Shown here one piece after another: positions 24,467 through 33,636 of a stretch of 45,218 nucleotides of DNA. The notes under the pieces were generated by a model. It was not told where the DNA came from. It searched no databases and saw only the letters and a list, made by a program, of their open reading frames with translations. The DNA comes from Alphaproteobacteria bacterium (GTDB lineage Bacteria > Pseudomonadota > Alphaproteobacteria > UBA9219), in NCBI GenBank assembly GCA_026225415.1, contig JAMFSS010000008.1:1-45218 (forward strand), given 5' to 3'. How positions within the stretch are numbered: position 1 is the first letter of the stretch; every line of letters starts with the position of its first letter. The position numbers and the translations under genes were made by a program.

Positions 24467-26068
24467 ATGACATCCCCCGCCTCCACACAAAAAGCCTATC
24501 TGATAACGCTGACGTTCTGCGCCGCGCTCTATCTTCTGGCGTGGTGCTGGCATCTCTATATCAACACGGCGGCGCTACGCGGTTTCTGGGGCGATGGTAG
24601 CATCGAATTTCTTATCCATCTTTCCCACACGCCATTGATGGGCGGCACCTCATCATGGGTTCATCTGTTTCCCGTTGGGATGCCACGCGATGGTTCTTTG
24701 TTCCTTAATGCCATCGGCTTGCAGCTGGCTTTGTGGGCGCACATACAAGACCCGCAAACTTACAAATATATCTATGTCTTCTGGCAATACGCCTTGCCGG
24801 GCTTCCTGTATCTTGCGCTCTTTTATTTCCTCTATCGCAATCGCTTGCTGGCATGGGCGGTTTTTCCGCTTCTGTCCTGGGCAATATGCAGCGTGGCGGT
24901 GGATTGGAGTGCCGTCAATAACACACGCTGGGCGGTACCCATTTTCTGGATGCATTTCTTTGTCGTGATCACCGCCAACCGCAACAGCGGTATCAAATCC
25001 TTTCTCGCGCTGGCCGCCCTATCGCTTCTCCTCTTGGCCGGATTATACGAAAGCGTCGTCGCGCAAACGGGGTTATTACTGGGGCTGGGCGCCTATTTTT
25101 GGATTTACAAAAATAACAATCGTCCGTTTTTCTATGCGCTGGCTGCCATCCCCGCCAGCATCCGCGCTTTGTATGACTACATCACCGTGGGGCAATATGA
25201 ACCCAACAGTTTCCACGGTTTTGCCCTCCAACAACTTTATGCGCATCCTTATGGTCAGGTCATCATGCTTGGGCTGCTTTTTCCGCTCGCCTTAATCGCC
25301 ACGCCGAAATCCGCGCGCGTCTTTCCTCTCGGCATTTTCTTGCTGACTTTCATCTATCTCGCGGTTCAACTGTTGCTTAACCCCGCTCTGTCACCGTGGA
25401 TACAATCCGCTTTACGTTTTGATTATATCGCGCTGTCTTTCGCCCTTATGGGCATCGCGGGCGTGTGTTTTTACCGCAACCAACCGCCAACCGATTGGGG
25501 GGCACCCACGGCCATTGCCGCCCTACTCATCGGCTCCCTCTTCTGGTTTTTCCAAACACTGCAAACCGATATCTGGCAATCCTGCACGCAAGAATATCAC
25601 CACATACGCGGCAATAAACCCCTGACCACCACCACAGGCCTTTCCCATTTCCTGACACCGAACGACAAAACAACCATCCTGTCGCCCCGCCAAAATCTGT
25701 GGTGCATCTGGGACTGGACGATGCCGTGGTTTGATCTTCTGACAGCACCCCAAGGCCGCGTAACGCAATGGCCGCTCTTCACCTTCTGGCAAGATTTCGC
25801 CTTTATTGAAAAAAATAACGCCGTTTACCTGCACACCAACAATTGGACGATGACCAGCCCATCGGTCATCGAAACATCGGTAGATTTACCGCTGCAAACG
25901 CCGCTTTATGACCTGACCCCGCTTTATCACGCCACAGGTTTGGGTGATCTGTATTCGCGCGACCATTGCATACAACCGAAAAATACGCCCGACCATTGGC
26001 CAAAACATTTGGCAACACTTGATAATGCGCACAGGCAGAAAATGCATGTCTGCCCCGCACAGGAATAA
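24467..26068 (+). CDS. Multi-membrane-span protein, possible GT-C glycosyltransferase
   Basis: The 533 residues hold roughly ten hydrophobic helices (first at about 12-30) and a C-terminal soluble segment of about 150 residues. In the first loop the acidic WGDGSIEFLIH stretch and the following PLMGGTSSWVHLFP are placed like the catalytic first loop of polyprenyl-phosphate-sugar-dependent GT-C enzymes, though no clear DxD motif is seen. The ATG follows directly on the tsaC stop (TAAATG), so translation is likely coupled. The next gene, of the same general type, begins three bases after its stop. I do not recognise the exact family; sugar transfer at the periplasmic face is inference from topology and neighbours. 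Confidence 0.75.
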   Translation: MTSPASTQKAYLITLTFCAALYLLAWCWHLYINTAALRGFWGDGSIEFLIHLSHTPLMGGTSSWVHLFPVGMPRDGSLFLNAIGLQLALWAHIQDPQTYKYIYVFWQYALPGFLYLALFYFLYRNRLLAWAVFPLLSWAICSVAVDWSAVNNTRWAVPIFWMHFFVVITANRNSGIKSFLALAALSLLLLAGLYESVVAQTGLLLGLGAYFWIYKNNNRPFFYALAAIPASIRALYDYITVGQYEPNSFHGFALQQLYAHPYGQVIMLGLLFPLALIATPKSARVFPLGIFLLTFIYLAVQLLLNPALSPWIQSALRFDYIALSFALMGIAGVCFYRNQPPTDWGAPTAIAALLIGSLFWFFQTLQTDIWQSCTQEYHHIRGNKPLTTTTGLSHFLTPNDKTTILSPRQNLWCIWDWTMPWFDLLTAPQGRVTQWPLFTFWQDFAFIEKNNAVYLHTNNWTMTSPSVIETSVDLPLQTPLYDLTPLYHATGLGDLYSRDHCIQPKNTPDHWPKHLATLDNAHRQKMHVCPAQE

Positions 26069-26071
26069 TCC

Positions 26072-27607
26072 ATGTCGGTAGACAAAATCGACAGATTTAT
26101 CCATTCATCCGAATTTCCCCACGCCCTGCTGGTGGGCACATTGATGCTGTTTTTTATCGCCACCGCCATTGCGGCGGGGCCGGATTTCAGTTGGGACTTA
26201 CAAAATTATCATTTCTATGCAGGCACAAAATTCCTGCATGGCGGCTACGACCAAAATCTTTTTCCCTCGCAAATCCAAAGCTGGTTCAATCCCGTCTTGG
26301 ACGGTTTCACCGTTTTTCTGATGGAAAATATGCCGCCCTTGCTGGTCGCAGCCACTCTGGCGCTTCTGCAAAGCCTTAATCTCCCCCTGCTCGCTATCCT
26401 CACCAAACAAATTTGCGCTGTCTCGTTTCCCGATATGTCTGGCACGCAAATCCACATTATCCGCGCCGCTTCCCTTATCATCGGCGCAACGGGATCCATG
26501 ACGCTTTCCGAAATTGGCGCCAGCAATGGCGATCTGCTAGTTTTTATCCCCATTCTGTGCGGCCTTATCGCGCTTAACAAACAACATTTTATCCTGTCCG
26601 GTTTTACCCTTGGCCTTGCGGCAGGCCTCAAACTCACGGCGGCCATCTATGCCCCCGCTTTTGTCGTCTATCTCCTTTGCCAGAACCGCCCTACCATCCG
26701 CATTTTTATATTCTTTGCCATCGGCATATTGACGAGTTTCCTGCTGACCGATGGTTTCTGGTTATGGAAATTGGCCAGCGAAACCGGCAATCCATTCTTC
26801 CCCGCCTTCAACCATTTGTTTCACTCGCCGTGGATTGGCGACACCACCACGCTCGATGACCGGTTTCAGGCGCGCTCGTTTATCGATGCCCTAACCTTCC
26901 CCTTTCGCATCGCGCTTCATCAACATCCGGGCGCGGAAATTCCCTATTATGATTTACGCCTCGTTGCGATTGCCATACTCATCCCTTTTGCGTTCTTTAA
27001 AAGCACGCGGCAAAAAAACGCGCTTATTCTTTTTTTCATCATCAGCTATGCCACATGGATCGCCCTGTTCGGCATCATGCGCTATATTATTGGGTTAGAG
27101 ATTCTAAGTGGTCTTGCGCTCATCCTCCTCTGCCGCATCATCCCCGCACGCCACCGCATAATTGTCATCGCCTGCCTTACCTTCCTTCTCTGCCTGACAA
27201 ACCGCACCCCGTCATGGAGCGGTAACGCCCAATGGATTCAAGCAGAACAAGGCAATAACTGGTTTAATGTGCAAGTCCCGCCCGAGCTGCAAGCACAGGA
27301 CGCTATGTTTCTTATGCTGTCCGATGCCCCCATGGCCTATGTCATTCCATTCTTTAATCCACACGCCATCTTTGTGCGCCTGCAATCCAATATTGACCCA
27401 CAACCCGGCACTCTGCTTGATACACGCCGCACTGAAACCATCGCCGCGCATAACGGCACTTTTTGGACGATCGCGCCTACGCTGCCCACCGAAACCCATC
27501 TTCAACTTCTGGCAACCCATCATCTGCATCTGCGCGCCCAACCCTGCTTGGCAATCCCCACCGTCACCGCCGTATTTGCCGCCTGCCCGCTGGATCGCAC
27601 CGAATGA
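26072..27607 (+). CDS. Multi-membrane-span protein, possible GT-C glycosyltransferase (GT87-like)
   Basis: The 511-residue protein has one N-terminal TM helix (about 19-36) followed by the loop GPDFSWDLQNYHFYAG, in which Asp residues lie where GT-C enzymes keep their catalytic acid. About nine further helices and a C-terminal periplasmic domain of about 130 residues with two Cys (AQPCLAIP, AACPLD) follow. LGLAAGLKLTAAIYAPAFVV is typical of the DUF2029/GT87 mannosyltransferase-like group. It starts three bases after the preceding gene. Likely role: adding a sugar from a polyprenyl carrier to a growing surface glycan; donor and acceptor unknown. Confidence 0.78.
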   Translation: MSVDKIDRFIHSSEFPHALLVGTLMLFFIATAIAAGPDFSWDLQNYHFYAGTKFLHGGYDQNLFPSQIQSWFNPVLDGFTVFLMENMPPLLVAATLALLQSLNLPLLAILTKQICAVSFPDMSGTQIHIIRAASLIIGATGSMTLSEIGASNGDLLVFIPILCGLIALNKQHFILSGFTLGLAAGLKLTAAIYAPAFVVYLLCQNRPTIRIFIFFAIGILTSFLLTDGFWLWKLASETGNPFFPAFNHLFHSPWIGDTTTLDDRFQARSFIDALTFPFRIALHQHPGAEIPYYDLRLVAIAILIPFAFFKSTRQKNALILFFIISYATWIALFGIMRYIIGLEILSGLALILLCRIIPARHRIIVIACLTFLLCLTNRTPSWSGNAQWIQAEQGNNWFNVQVPPELQAQDAMFLMLSDAPMAYVIPFFNPHAIFVRLQSNIDPQPGTLLDTRRTETIAAHNGTFWTIAPTLPTETHLQLLATHHLHLRAQPCLAIPTVTAVFAACPLDRTE

Positions 27608-27671
27608 CAGGCTTTACGGATTTGCCATTTTTCGGCATTATCGCAGGCCATCTTAACGCCAGGAAATAAAA

Positions 27672-28877
27672 ATGCTTTGCCGTGTTTGCGACTCTTCCCG
27701 TTTAGAACCCGTCATTGATCTGGGCAACCAACCCTGGTGCAACCATTTCCTGCGCAAGGAAGAAATTGGCCAAGAGCCTTTTTATCCGTTGCATGTCGTC
27801 TATTGCCATGATTGCCAAACGGCACAATTGGACTTTACGGTCAAAAAAGAAATCATGTTCGGCAACCACACTTATCTATCGGGTGTGACGAAATCATTGT
27901 CGGAACATTTCCGCCTGATTGCGCAGGAAACCGACCAACGCTTTTTCAAGGACACCGCAACAAAATCCGTCCTCGATATCGGCTCGAATGACGGCACCCA
28001 GTTGAAGCATTACCAAGCCCTCGGTTACGAAGTGCTGGGCGTTGAATCCTCAACCCCCACGGCGCAAATCGCCAATGATGCGGGTGTGCCGACCCTGAAC
28101 AAATTCTTCAATCAACAAACCATGCGCGATATCGGCAAACAATTCGATGTCTTTAACGCCGCGGGTGTTTTCTTCCATCTGGAAGAACTTCATTCAGTGT
28201 GCGAAGCCATCCGCGAAGGCCTCAAACCCCAAGGCGTGTTCGTTGTTCAATTTTTGTATATGAAAAGCATTATGGAAAATCTGGCCTTTGACCAGATTTA
28301 TCATGAACATCTGCTCTATTATACGCTGACCACCATTCAAACCCTGCTTGGCCGCCACGGGCTTGAAATGTTCGATGCTGATCTGGCGCCCATCCATGGC
28401 GGTTCCATCATCGGCTTTATCGGTCATCAGGGAACACGCGCGCCAACCGACCGCCTGATACAGATGCGGCACGAGGAAAAAGCATCAGGATGCAACAAGA
28501 TTGAATCCTATCACGCCTTCGATCGCCGCATCCAGATTATGCGGGATGAAAATATCGCCTATCTTCACCGCGCCAAGGCTGAAGGAAAGCGCATCTATGG
28601 TTTCGGTGCGCCGGTCAAAGGCAATACCATGCTGAACTATTTTGGCATCGGCTCCGATATCATCGATTGCCTGACGGAAAAAAATACCTTGCGGCGCGGG
28701 CTCTATTCACCCGGCATGCACATCCCCCTTGTGATGGAAGATGAAATAATCCAATTGCCCGATATCTATTATGTGCTGGCGTGGAATTTCAAAAAGGAAA
28801 TTCTTGCCAATAACCAACCCCTGATCGATCGTGGCGTGGTGTTTTATTTTCCTGTTCAACCAAAGGTAAGCGCGTGA
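27672..28877 (+). CDS. Zinc-binding sugar C-methyltransferase (TylC3/NovU type)
   Basis: Enzymes of this type add a methyl group from S-adenosylmethionine to carbon 3 of a nucleotide-bound keto-sugar. The 401 residues show three parts. An N-terminal zinc site (C3-x2-C6 and C45-x2-C48) comes first. The SAM domain contains VLDIGSNDGTQLKHY (about 100-114). A C-terminal domain contains YHEHLLYYTL, with the likely catalytic His-Glu-His and Tyr, and GAPVKGNTMLNYFG, the mark of the Methyltransf_14 fold. The AGGA box lies seven bases before the ATG. It overlaps the next gene, an epimerase, by four bases (GTGA), so both probably act on the same nucleotide sugar. Confidence 0.9.
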   Translation: MLCRVCDSSRLEPVIDLGNQPWCNHFLRKEEIGQEPFYPLHVVYCHDCQTAQLDFTVKKEIMFGNHTYLSGVTKSLSEHFRLIAQETDQRFFKDTATKSVLDIGSNDGTQLKHYQALGYEVLGVESSTPTAQIANDAGVPTLNKFFNQQTMRDIGKQFDVFNAAGVFFHLEELHSVCEAIREGLKPQGVFVVQFLYMKSIMENLAFDQIYHEHLLYYTLTTIQTLLGRHGLEMFDADLAPIHGGSIIGFIGHQGTRAPTDRLIQMRHEEKASGCNKIESYHAFDRRIQIMRDENIAYLHRAKAEGKRIYGFGAPVKGNTMLNYFGIGSDIIDCLTEKNTLRRGLYSPGMHIPLVMEDEIIQLPDIYYVLAWNFKKEILANNQPLIDRGVVFYFPVQPKVSA

Positions 28878-29785
28878 AAATTCTGGTAACCGGCGGTTCG
28901 GGATTTCTGGGGACGGCTTTGTGCCGCAGCCTTACGCAACGCGGCGACACTGTCACCGCGCCATCATCCCACCAATGCGATTTACGCCATGCCGCCAGCC
29001 TCGACGCTTTTTCACACACAAAATATGACCAGATTTTTCATCTGGCGGCATGGACACAGGCGGGCGATTTCTGCCTGACCCATCCAGGCGAACAATGGAT
29101 CATCAACCAGCAAATCAACACAAATCTATTGGCGTGGTGGGCGACACATCAACCGCAAGCCAAACTGATTTTCACGGGTACCAGCTGCGCCTATGCGCCC
29201 GAAACCGCGCTCGTCGAAACCAACTATATGCAGGGCGAACCGATCGACAGCCTGTATACCTATGCCATGACCAAACGCATGCTCTATCAGGGCGCCCGCG
29301 CCCTTGGCCAACAATTTGGTTTGCATTATTTCTGCGCGGTGCCTTCCACGCTTTATGGGCCCGGCTATCATACCGATGGCCGGCAAATGCATTTTATTTT
29401 CGACCTGATACGCAAAATCATCCGCGGCAAAGAATATGCCGAGCCCGTGATATTGTGGGGCGATGGAAACCAGAAACGCGAAGTGATTTTTGTCGATGAT
29501 TTTGTCAAAATCCTCCTCGCGCTCAACACCCGCCACGACAACGAGATCTTCAATATCGGCGCAGGCACAGAACATTCGATCAAGGAATTTGCCGCCCTTA
29601 TTTGCGATATCGTCGGTTATCCGGCGGCACAAATCACCTATGACACCGCCCGCTATGTCGGCGCGAAATCAAAAAATCTTTCGGTTGATAAAGCCAGAGC
29701 CGCCCTTGAATCCTATGACCTGACCGATTTGCGCGAAGGGCTCAGCCAGACCATCCAATGGTTCTATGCGGCGAAAGCCTATTAG
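28874..29785 (+). CDS. NAD(P)-dependent nucleotide-sugar epimerase/reductase (GDP-fucose-synthase-like)
   Basis: The 303-residue extended short-chain dehydrogenase starts at a GTG overlapping the stop of the methyltransferase gene. The cofactor loop is GGSGFLG (7-13). The active site is S/T in TGTSCAY and Y130-x3-K134 in YTYAMTKR. PSTLYGPGYH and the late REVIFVDDF resemble GDP-4-keto-6-deoxymannose epimerase-reductase (Fcl/WcaG) and its heptose counterparts. Next to a sugar C-methyltransferase and GDP-heptose genes, a role in finishing a modified 6-deoxy-heptose or branched sugar is likely but not proven. It ends over the convergent second epimerase gene with an overlap of four bases. Confidence 0.85.
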   Translation: MKILVTGGSGFLGTALCRSLTQRGDTVTAPSSHQCDLRHAASLDAFSHTKYDQIFHLAAWTQAGDFCLTHPGEQWIINQQINTNLLAWWATHQPQAKLIFTGTSCAYAPETALVETNYMQGEPIDSLYTYAMTKRMLYQGARALGQQFGLHYFCAVPSTLYGPGYHTDGRQMHFIFDLIRKIIRGKEYAEPVILWGDGNQKREVIFVDDFVKILLALNTRHDNEIFNIGAGTEHSIKEFAALICDIVGYPAAQITYDTARYVGAKSKNLSVDKARAALESYDLTDLREGLSQTIQWFYAAKAY

Positions 29786-30723
29786 ATGTTGGTGTAACGC
29801 CCATTACGCAACATAACATAGCCGCGCACCAACTCACGGATACCGTCATCCAATGTCCAATCCGGCGCATAGCCGGTCGCCTCGATCTTGGCATTGGATA
29901 CGATGTAATCACGCTTGTCGGGGTCTTCGCCAATAGGAGCCTCCAGATACGCAAAACCCGGCACATGCTCCCTGATTTTGGCGCAAAGCTGCAGCTTCGA
30001 CAAATTCGCCGATGACAATCCAACATTGTATGGCTGCCCACGCATCGCCTCATAATGCTCGATACCATGCAGGAAGGCTTTGGCGACATCGCGCACATGG
30101 ATATAGTTGCGGCGGAAATGCCCTTCAAAAATAACGGCTGTGCGGTCGGTCACCGCGCGCCAAGCCATATCATTGACCAACAGATCAAGCCGCATGCGCG
30201 GCGCCATACCAAACACGGTGGCCAGACGGAAAGAAATACCATTGCCGTCCGCAAGCACAGTCTTTTCCGCTTCCACTTTCGTGGTGCCATAAAGCGAGAG
30301 GGGGCGCAGAGGTGTCTCTTCGGTGCAAAACTGATCCTTCGCACCGATCCCGTAACCCGAATTGGTGGTGGGATAGAGAATTTTTTGCTGATTACTCATA
30401 AAGCTTTTCAACATACGAACCGCGTCGCCATTGACGGTCTGCGCGTTCAGGGGATCCTGTTTGCATAAGGGTGCCCCCACAAGCGCTGCCAATGGGATGA
30501 TAACATCAGCCTTGGCCACCAAAGATTTTACAAGGGCTTCATCCCGCACATCGCCTTTAACGGGCGCAAAATCGACCGAGGCGCAACAATCCGCCAATGC
30601 CGTGTCGCCGCGCGGAAATGAATCAAGAGCGATGACAGAAAACCCCTGCCCCAGCAAAGCCGGAACAAGGACAGACCCGATATAGCCGGCAGCGCCGGTA
30701 ACAAGAACAATGGGATTGGCCAT
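29782..30723 (-). CDS. NAD-dependent nucleotide-sugar epimerase/dehydratase
   Basis: A 313-residue extended short-chain dehydrogenase on the opposite strand. The start MANPIVLVTGAAGYIG fixes the ATG at 30721-30723; GAAGYIG (10-16) binds NAD. The active site is PTTNSGYG with Y145-x3-K149 in LYGTTKVEAE. RRNYIHVRDVAKAF and the C-terminal PYNVGLSSANLS are typical of the UDP-glucose-4-epimerase-like branch. It differs clearly from the neighbouring 28874-29785 enzyme, so the cluster has two separate sugar-modifying dehydrogenases. The two genes converge and overlap by about four bases. The substrate is unknown. Confidence 0.85.
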   Translation of the reverse strand: MANPIVLVTGAAGYIGSVLVPALLGQGFSVIALDSFPRGDTALADCCASVDFAPVKGDVRDEALVKSLVAKADVIIPLAALVGAPLCKQDPLNAQTVNGDAVRMLKSFMSNQQKILYPTTNSGYGIGAKDQFCTEETPLRPLSLYGTTKVEAEKTVLADGNGISFRLATVFGMAPRMRLDLLVNDMAWRAVTDRTAVIFEGHFRRNYIHVRDVAKAFLHGIEHYEAMRGQPYNVGLSSANLSKLQLCAKIREHVPGFAYLEAPIGEDPDKRDYIVSNAKIEATGYAPDWTLDDGIRELVRGYVMLRNGRYTNI

Positions 30724-30828
30724 AAACACATCCTTTTGCAAACATCATCGGCGATAAAGAAGCAGCTCCTTGCCTGCCCTGTCCATTCAAGCTAGGCTAA
30801 AAAACAACATCTTCAGGGGGCGCAAACA

Positions 30829-31743
30829 TTGCTTAAGAGAGTGAAACATATCGTAAACCGGCTTATCTATAAAGGCTATTATAAGATAAAAATTTACTTC
30901 CTTAAAAGGCCGCCCTCTTTTCTTTCGGTTTCTTTTTTTAAACTCGTGAATATAGCCTGCAAAATTCTATCTAACCGTCCCTTAATAAAAGATACGTCGC
31001 CACAGGTTCTGGCGCTCCGGCAAGATTATTTGCAAAAATATCCCACGCCGCCCTTTCGGCTCCTGACCGACGATCCTGTTGCCGTTGAATCCGATGACCA
31101 CAAACAGCCCCGCGGTTCGCTTTACGACAATCATAAAAATAATAAATTTAATGAAAAACTGTATGGTTACTTTCAGGGCATCAAGAATTTGCAATGCCTT
31201 GATCTGGGCTGCGCGGGCGGCGGGTTTGTTCACTCCTTTATTCGGGACGGCCACACAGCCCTGGGGCTTGAAGGTTCGGATATTTCAAAACGGCTGGGTA
31301 CCGGCGAATGGGGCGTTATCCCGCATCATCTTTTCACCTGCGATATCACCAAGCCTTTTACAATACAGTCTGTCGACGGGCAAACCGCTGACTTTCACTG
31401 CATTACCGCATGGGAAGTGCTGGAACATATCCCCGAAAGAGAACTTGATACCCTCATAGAAAACATCGTCAGGCATCTAAAGCCAGATGGGATTTTTGTC
31501 GGGTCGGTCAATTTTCTACCGGATGGCGATCCTCTGACAGGTGCCGTCTATCATGTGACGCTTCACGATAAAGAATGGTGGCTTGAAAAATTTCATATCC
31601 ATAATCTGGTGCCTGTCGAAGCGCATCCCTTCATCAAACAGGATTATGTGCGCGGACACGGACAAGGCCTTAAAGATTGGGATCCCGATGACGGCGATGG
31701 GTGCCATCTTGTCTTAAGAAAAAACAACACAAAAACGCATTAG
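30829..31743 (+). CDS. SAM-dependent class I methyltransferase (glycan cluster)
   Basis: The product is 304 residues from a TTG start at 30829, supported by AGGGGG about eight bases upstream. The N-terminal 50 residues are strongly basic with hydrophobic patches (KGYYKIKIYFLKRPPSFLS), suggesting peripheral membrane binding. The SAM site is LDLGCAGGGF (124-133), followed by LGLEGSD and the post-I motif AWEVLEHIPE. GSVNFLPDGDPLTG and the C-terminal HLVLRK complete a class I fold. Target (sugar, lipid or phosphate) unknown; the position between sugar-nucleotide genes argues for glycan methylation. It is the first gene of a second plus-strand run. Confidence 0.8.
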   Translation: MLKRVKHIVNRLIYKGYYKIKIYFLKRPPSFLSVSFFKLVNIACKILSNRPLIKDTSPQVLALRQDYLQKYPTPPFRLLTDDPVAVESDDHKQPRGSLYDNHKNNKFNEKLYGYFQGIKNLQCLDLGCAGGGFVHSFIRDGHTALGLEGSDISKRLGTGEWGVIPHHLFTCDITKPFTIQSVDGQTADFHCITAWEVLEHIPERELDTLIENIVRHLKPDGIFVGSVNFLPDGDPLTGAVYHVTLHDKEWWLEKFHIHNLVPVEAHPFIKQDYVRGHGQGLKDWDPDDGDGCHLVLRKNNTKTH

Positions 31744-31818
31744 CCCCCCTCTTTGCAATGATTGTCCTGCCTATAAATTAATGTTAGCTTCACCCCACCG
31801 CAACCTTTGGCGTATATC

Positions 31819-32862
31819 ATGGTTATTATCCGCACCCCTTTGCGCATTTCCTTCCTCGGCGGCGGCACAGACCACCCCGCATGGATCAAGGAACATGGCG
31901 GCGCGGTTTTGTCGGCATCAATCAACAAGTACGTCTATCTTCAAATCCGCAACCTGCCCTCCATATATCAATTCAATTTCCGCGTCGTCTGGCGCATCAT
32001 CGAACAGGTCGGCGGCATCGATGAAATCGAACATCCCGTTGTCCGCGAAGTGTTGCGCCATTACTTCCCCCATGCGCCGAAACGTTTTGAAATCGCCTAT
32101 AATGCCGATTTGCCTTCGCGCACCGGCTTGGGCAGCTCATCGGCTTTCACGGTCGCCATGCTGCAAGGCCTCTATGCCCAACAAGGCCAACTGATTTCCC
32201 AAGCCGAACTGGCGCGCGAAGCCATGCGCGTTGAACAGGATTTACTGAAAGAACCCGTCGGTTGCCAGGATCAGGTCGCGGTTGCCTGTGGCGGATTGAA
32301 CCGTATCGATTTTATCCAGGATGGCAGCTTCCGCGTCGTGCCCCTGCCCCTAACCGCCACCAAACGGGATGCGCTTGAGCAGCATTTGATGCTCTTCTTC
32401 ACGCATTTCGATCATGATGCAGGCACAATCGAATCCTCCAAGCTCAAAAATTTCGGCAAGAAGCAATCAAATCTGCGCCGGATGCAGGAAATGGTCGATG
32501 AAGGCCAGGCCGGCCTCCTAAGCGCCGCCGATTCCATCAGCCGTTTCGGCAATCTGCTTGATGAAGGATGGAAACTGAAACGCGATTTGTCCGATCTGGT
32601 GTCCAATTCAGAGATTGACCAAGCCTATCAGGCGGCCATCAGCGCAGGCGCATCGGGCGGCAAATTGCTGGGCGCGGGCGGCGGCGGCTTCTTGCTTTTT
32701 ATCGTCGAACCGCATTTGCAGCCCAAAGTGCGCGAAGCCCTGAAACATATGGTCGAAGTCCCCATCCGCTTTGAATATCGCGGCAGCCATATCGCGCTTT
32801 ATGACCCCGAACTGGATTCGGTCAAAAGCGACGATAAAATCAAACGAAGTGGCGCCCTATAA
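31819..32862 (+). CDS. hddA: D-glycero-D-manno-heptose 7-phosphate kinase-like (GHMP family)
   Basis: This GHMP kinase would phosphorylate heptose 7-phosphate to the 1,7-bisphosphate of the GDP-heptose route. The 347 residues begin MVIIRTPLRISFLGGGTD, the hallmark of HddA-like kinases; an earlier TTG at 31807 is possible. The phosphate loop is LPSRTGLGSSSAFTVA (G103-S108), with the substrate motif EPVGCQDQVAVACGG and the C-terminal GKLLGAGGGGFLLF. Its 3' end overlaps by 23 bases the convergent nucleotidyltransferase, the next step of the same pathway. Fucokinase-like relatives share these motifs, so the exact sugar is inferred from that neighbour. Confidence 0.85.
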   Translation: MVIIRTPLRISFLGGGTDHPAWIKEHGGAVLSASINKYVYLQIRNLPSIYQFNFRVVWRIIEQVGGIDEIEHPVVREVLRHYFPHAPKRFEIAYNADLPSRTGLGSSSAFTVAMLQGLYAQQGQLISQAELAREAMRVEQDLLKEPVGCQDQVAVACGGLNRIDFIQDGSFRVVPLPLTATKRDALEQHLMLFFTHFDHDAGTIESSKLKNFGKKQSNLRRMQEMVDEGQAGLLSAADSISRFGNLLDEGWKLKRDLSDLVSNSEIDQAYQAAISAGASGGKLLGAGGGGFLLFIVEPHLQPKVREALKHMVEVPIRFEYRGSHIALYDPELDSVKSDDKIKRSGAL

Positions 32863-33556
32863 AATCATCCGCCCGCGCTATGCTTTCGGGCGTGCCAATA
32901 TCGATAAAGGGCGTTCCGGCTTCGGCCTTGACGACATACAGGGATTTTCCTTCGGCGATAAGACGGGGCATTACATCTTCTTCAAGGCTGATCATCTGGC
33001 CGGTGGGAACATTTTCCAAAATCTTTTTCCGCAACAGATAAAGGCCGGTATTGATAATACCGCTTCCCGCCCGCTTTTCCTGAAATCCCGTTAGCCGGTC
33101 GTCACCACCTATCATCAATGTGCCGTAACGCCCGGCATCATCCATGGGCAACCCCACCAAAACGCCATCTGCGCGCATATGGTCGAACAAATCAAAGACA
33201 GGGCGCAAAGGTTGTAAAATCAGAGAGTCGCCATTGACGATTAAAATATCTTCGCCACAAAAATCAAGACAGGCGCGCACCGCCCCACCGGTGCCCAAGG
33301 GCTGTTGTTCATGCGCAACATCCCACTGCGTACCGGCCATTACCGGCGCGTCTTTTAGCCAGCCTTCAATCTGGTCACCCTGATACCCAAGAGAAAAAAC
33401 AAAATGCCCATGCCCTTGCTGTTTAAGCCAGGTCACCAGCCAGTGCATAAAAGCCTGTCCTTTGACAGGCGCCAAGGCTTTGGGCGTCGCGGGATAAAGA
33501 CCCGACAGGCGGCTTCCCTTACCCCCGGCAAGTATGACAATTGTTTTATCGCCCAC
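32840..33556 (-). CDS. hddC: Sugar-phosphate nucleotidyltransferase, HddC-like
   Basis: The 238-residue enzyme has the nucleotidyltransferase start TIVILAGGKGSRLSGLYP and the conserved ATPKALAPVKG. GTGGAVRACL, then NGDSLIL (metal-binding Asp) follow, and the ending FIDIGTPESIARADDF is seen in the HddC/MPG1 group. HddC couples GTP to D-glycero-alpha-D-manno-heptose 1-phosphate to make GDP-heptose. I chose a GTG start (33554-33556), preceded by AAAGG, because family members begin right before the ILAGGKG strand; an ATG at 33611 would add 19 unrelated residues. It is convergent with the kinase gene (23-base overlap) and divergent from the next membrane protein, so it has its own promoter. Confidence 0.85.
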   Translation of the reverse strand: MGDKTIVILAGGKGSRLSGLYPATPKALAPVKGQAFMHWLVTWLKQQGHGHFVFSLGYQGDQIEGWLKDAPVMAGTQWDVAHEQQPLGTGGAVRACLDFCGEDILIVNGDSLILQPLRPVFDLFDHMRADGVLVGLPMDDAGRYGTLMIGGDDRLTGFQEKRAGSGIINTGLYLLRKKILENVPTGQMISLEEDVMPRLIAEGKSLYVVKAEAGTPFIDIGTPESIARADDFIGRHFV

Positions 33557-33636
33557 ACATAAGCCTTTCCATAAGAACTTTACTTGATCGCTATAACCGT
33601 CATTATAATGCATTCATCAAATCGGGAAATGGCTTA

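Noticed and set aside
30829-31743. Signal peptide in the second methyltransferase
   Set aside because: The N-terminal hydrophobic patches are short and interrupted by Lys and Arg, and no cleavage site is seen.
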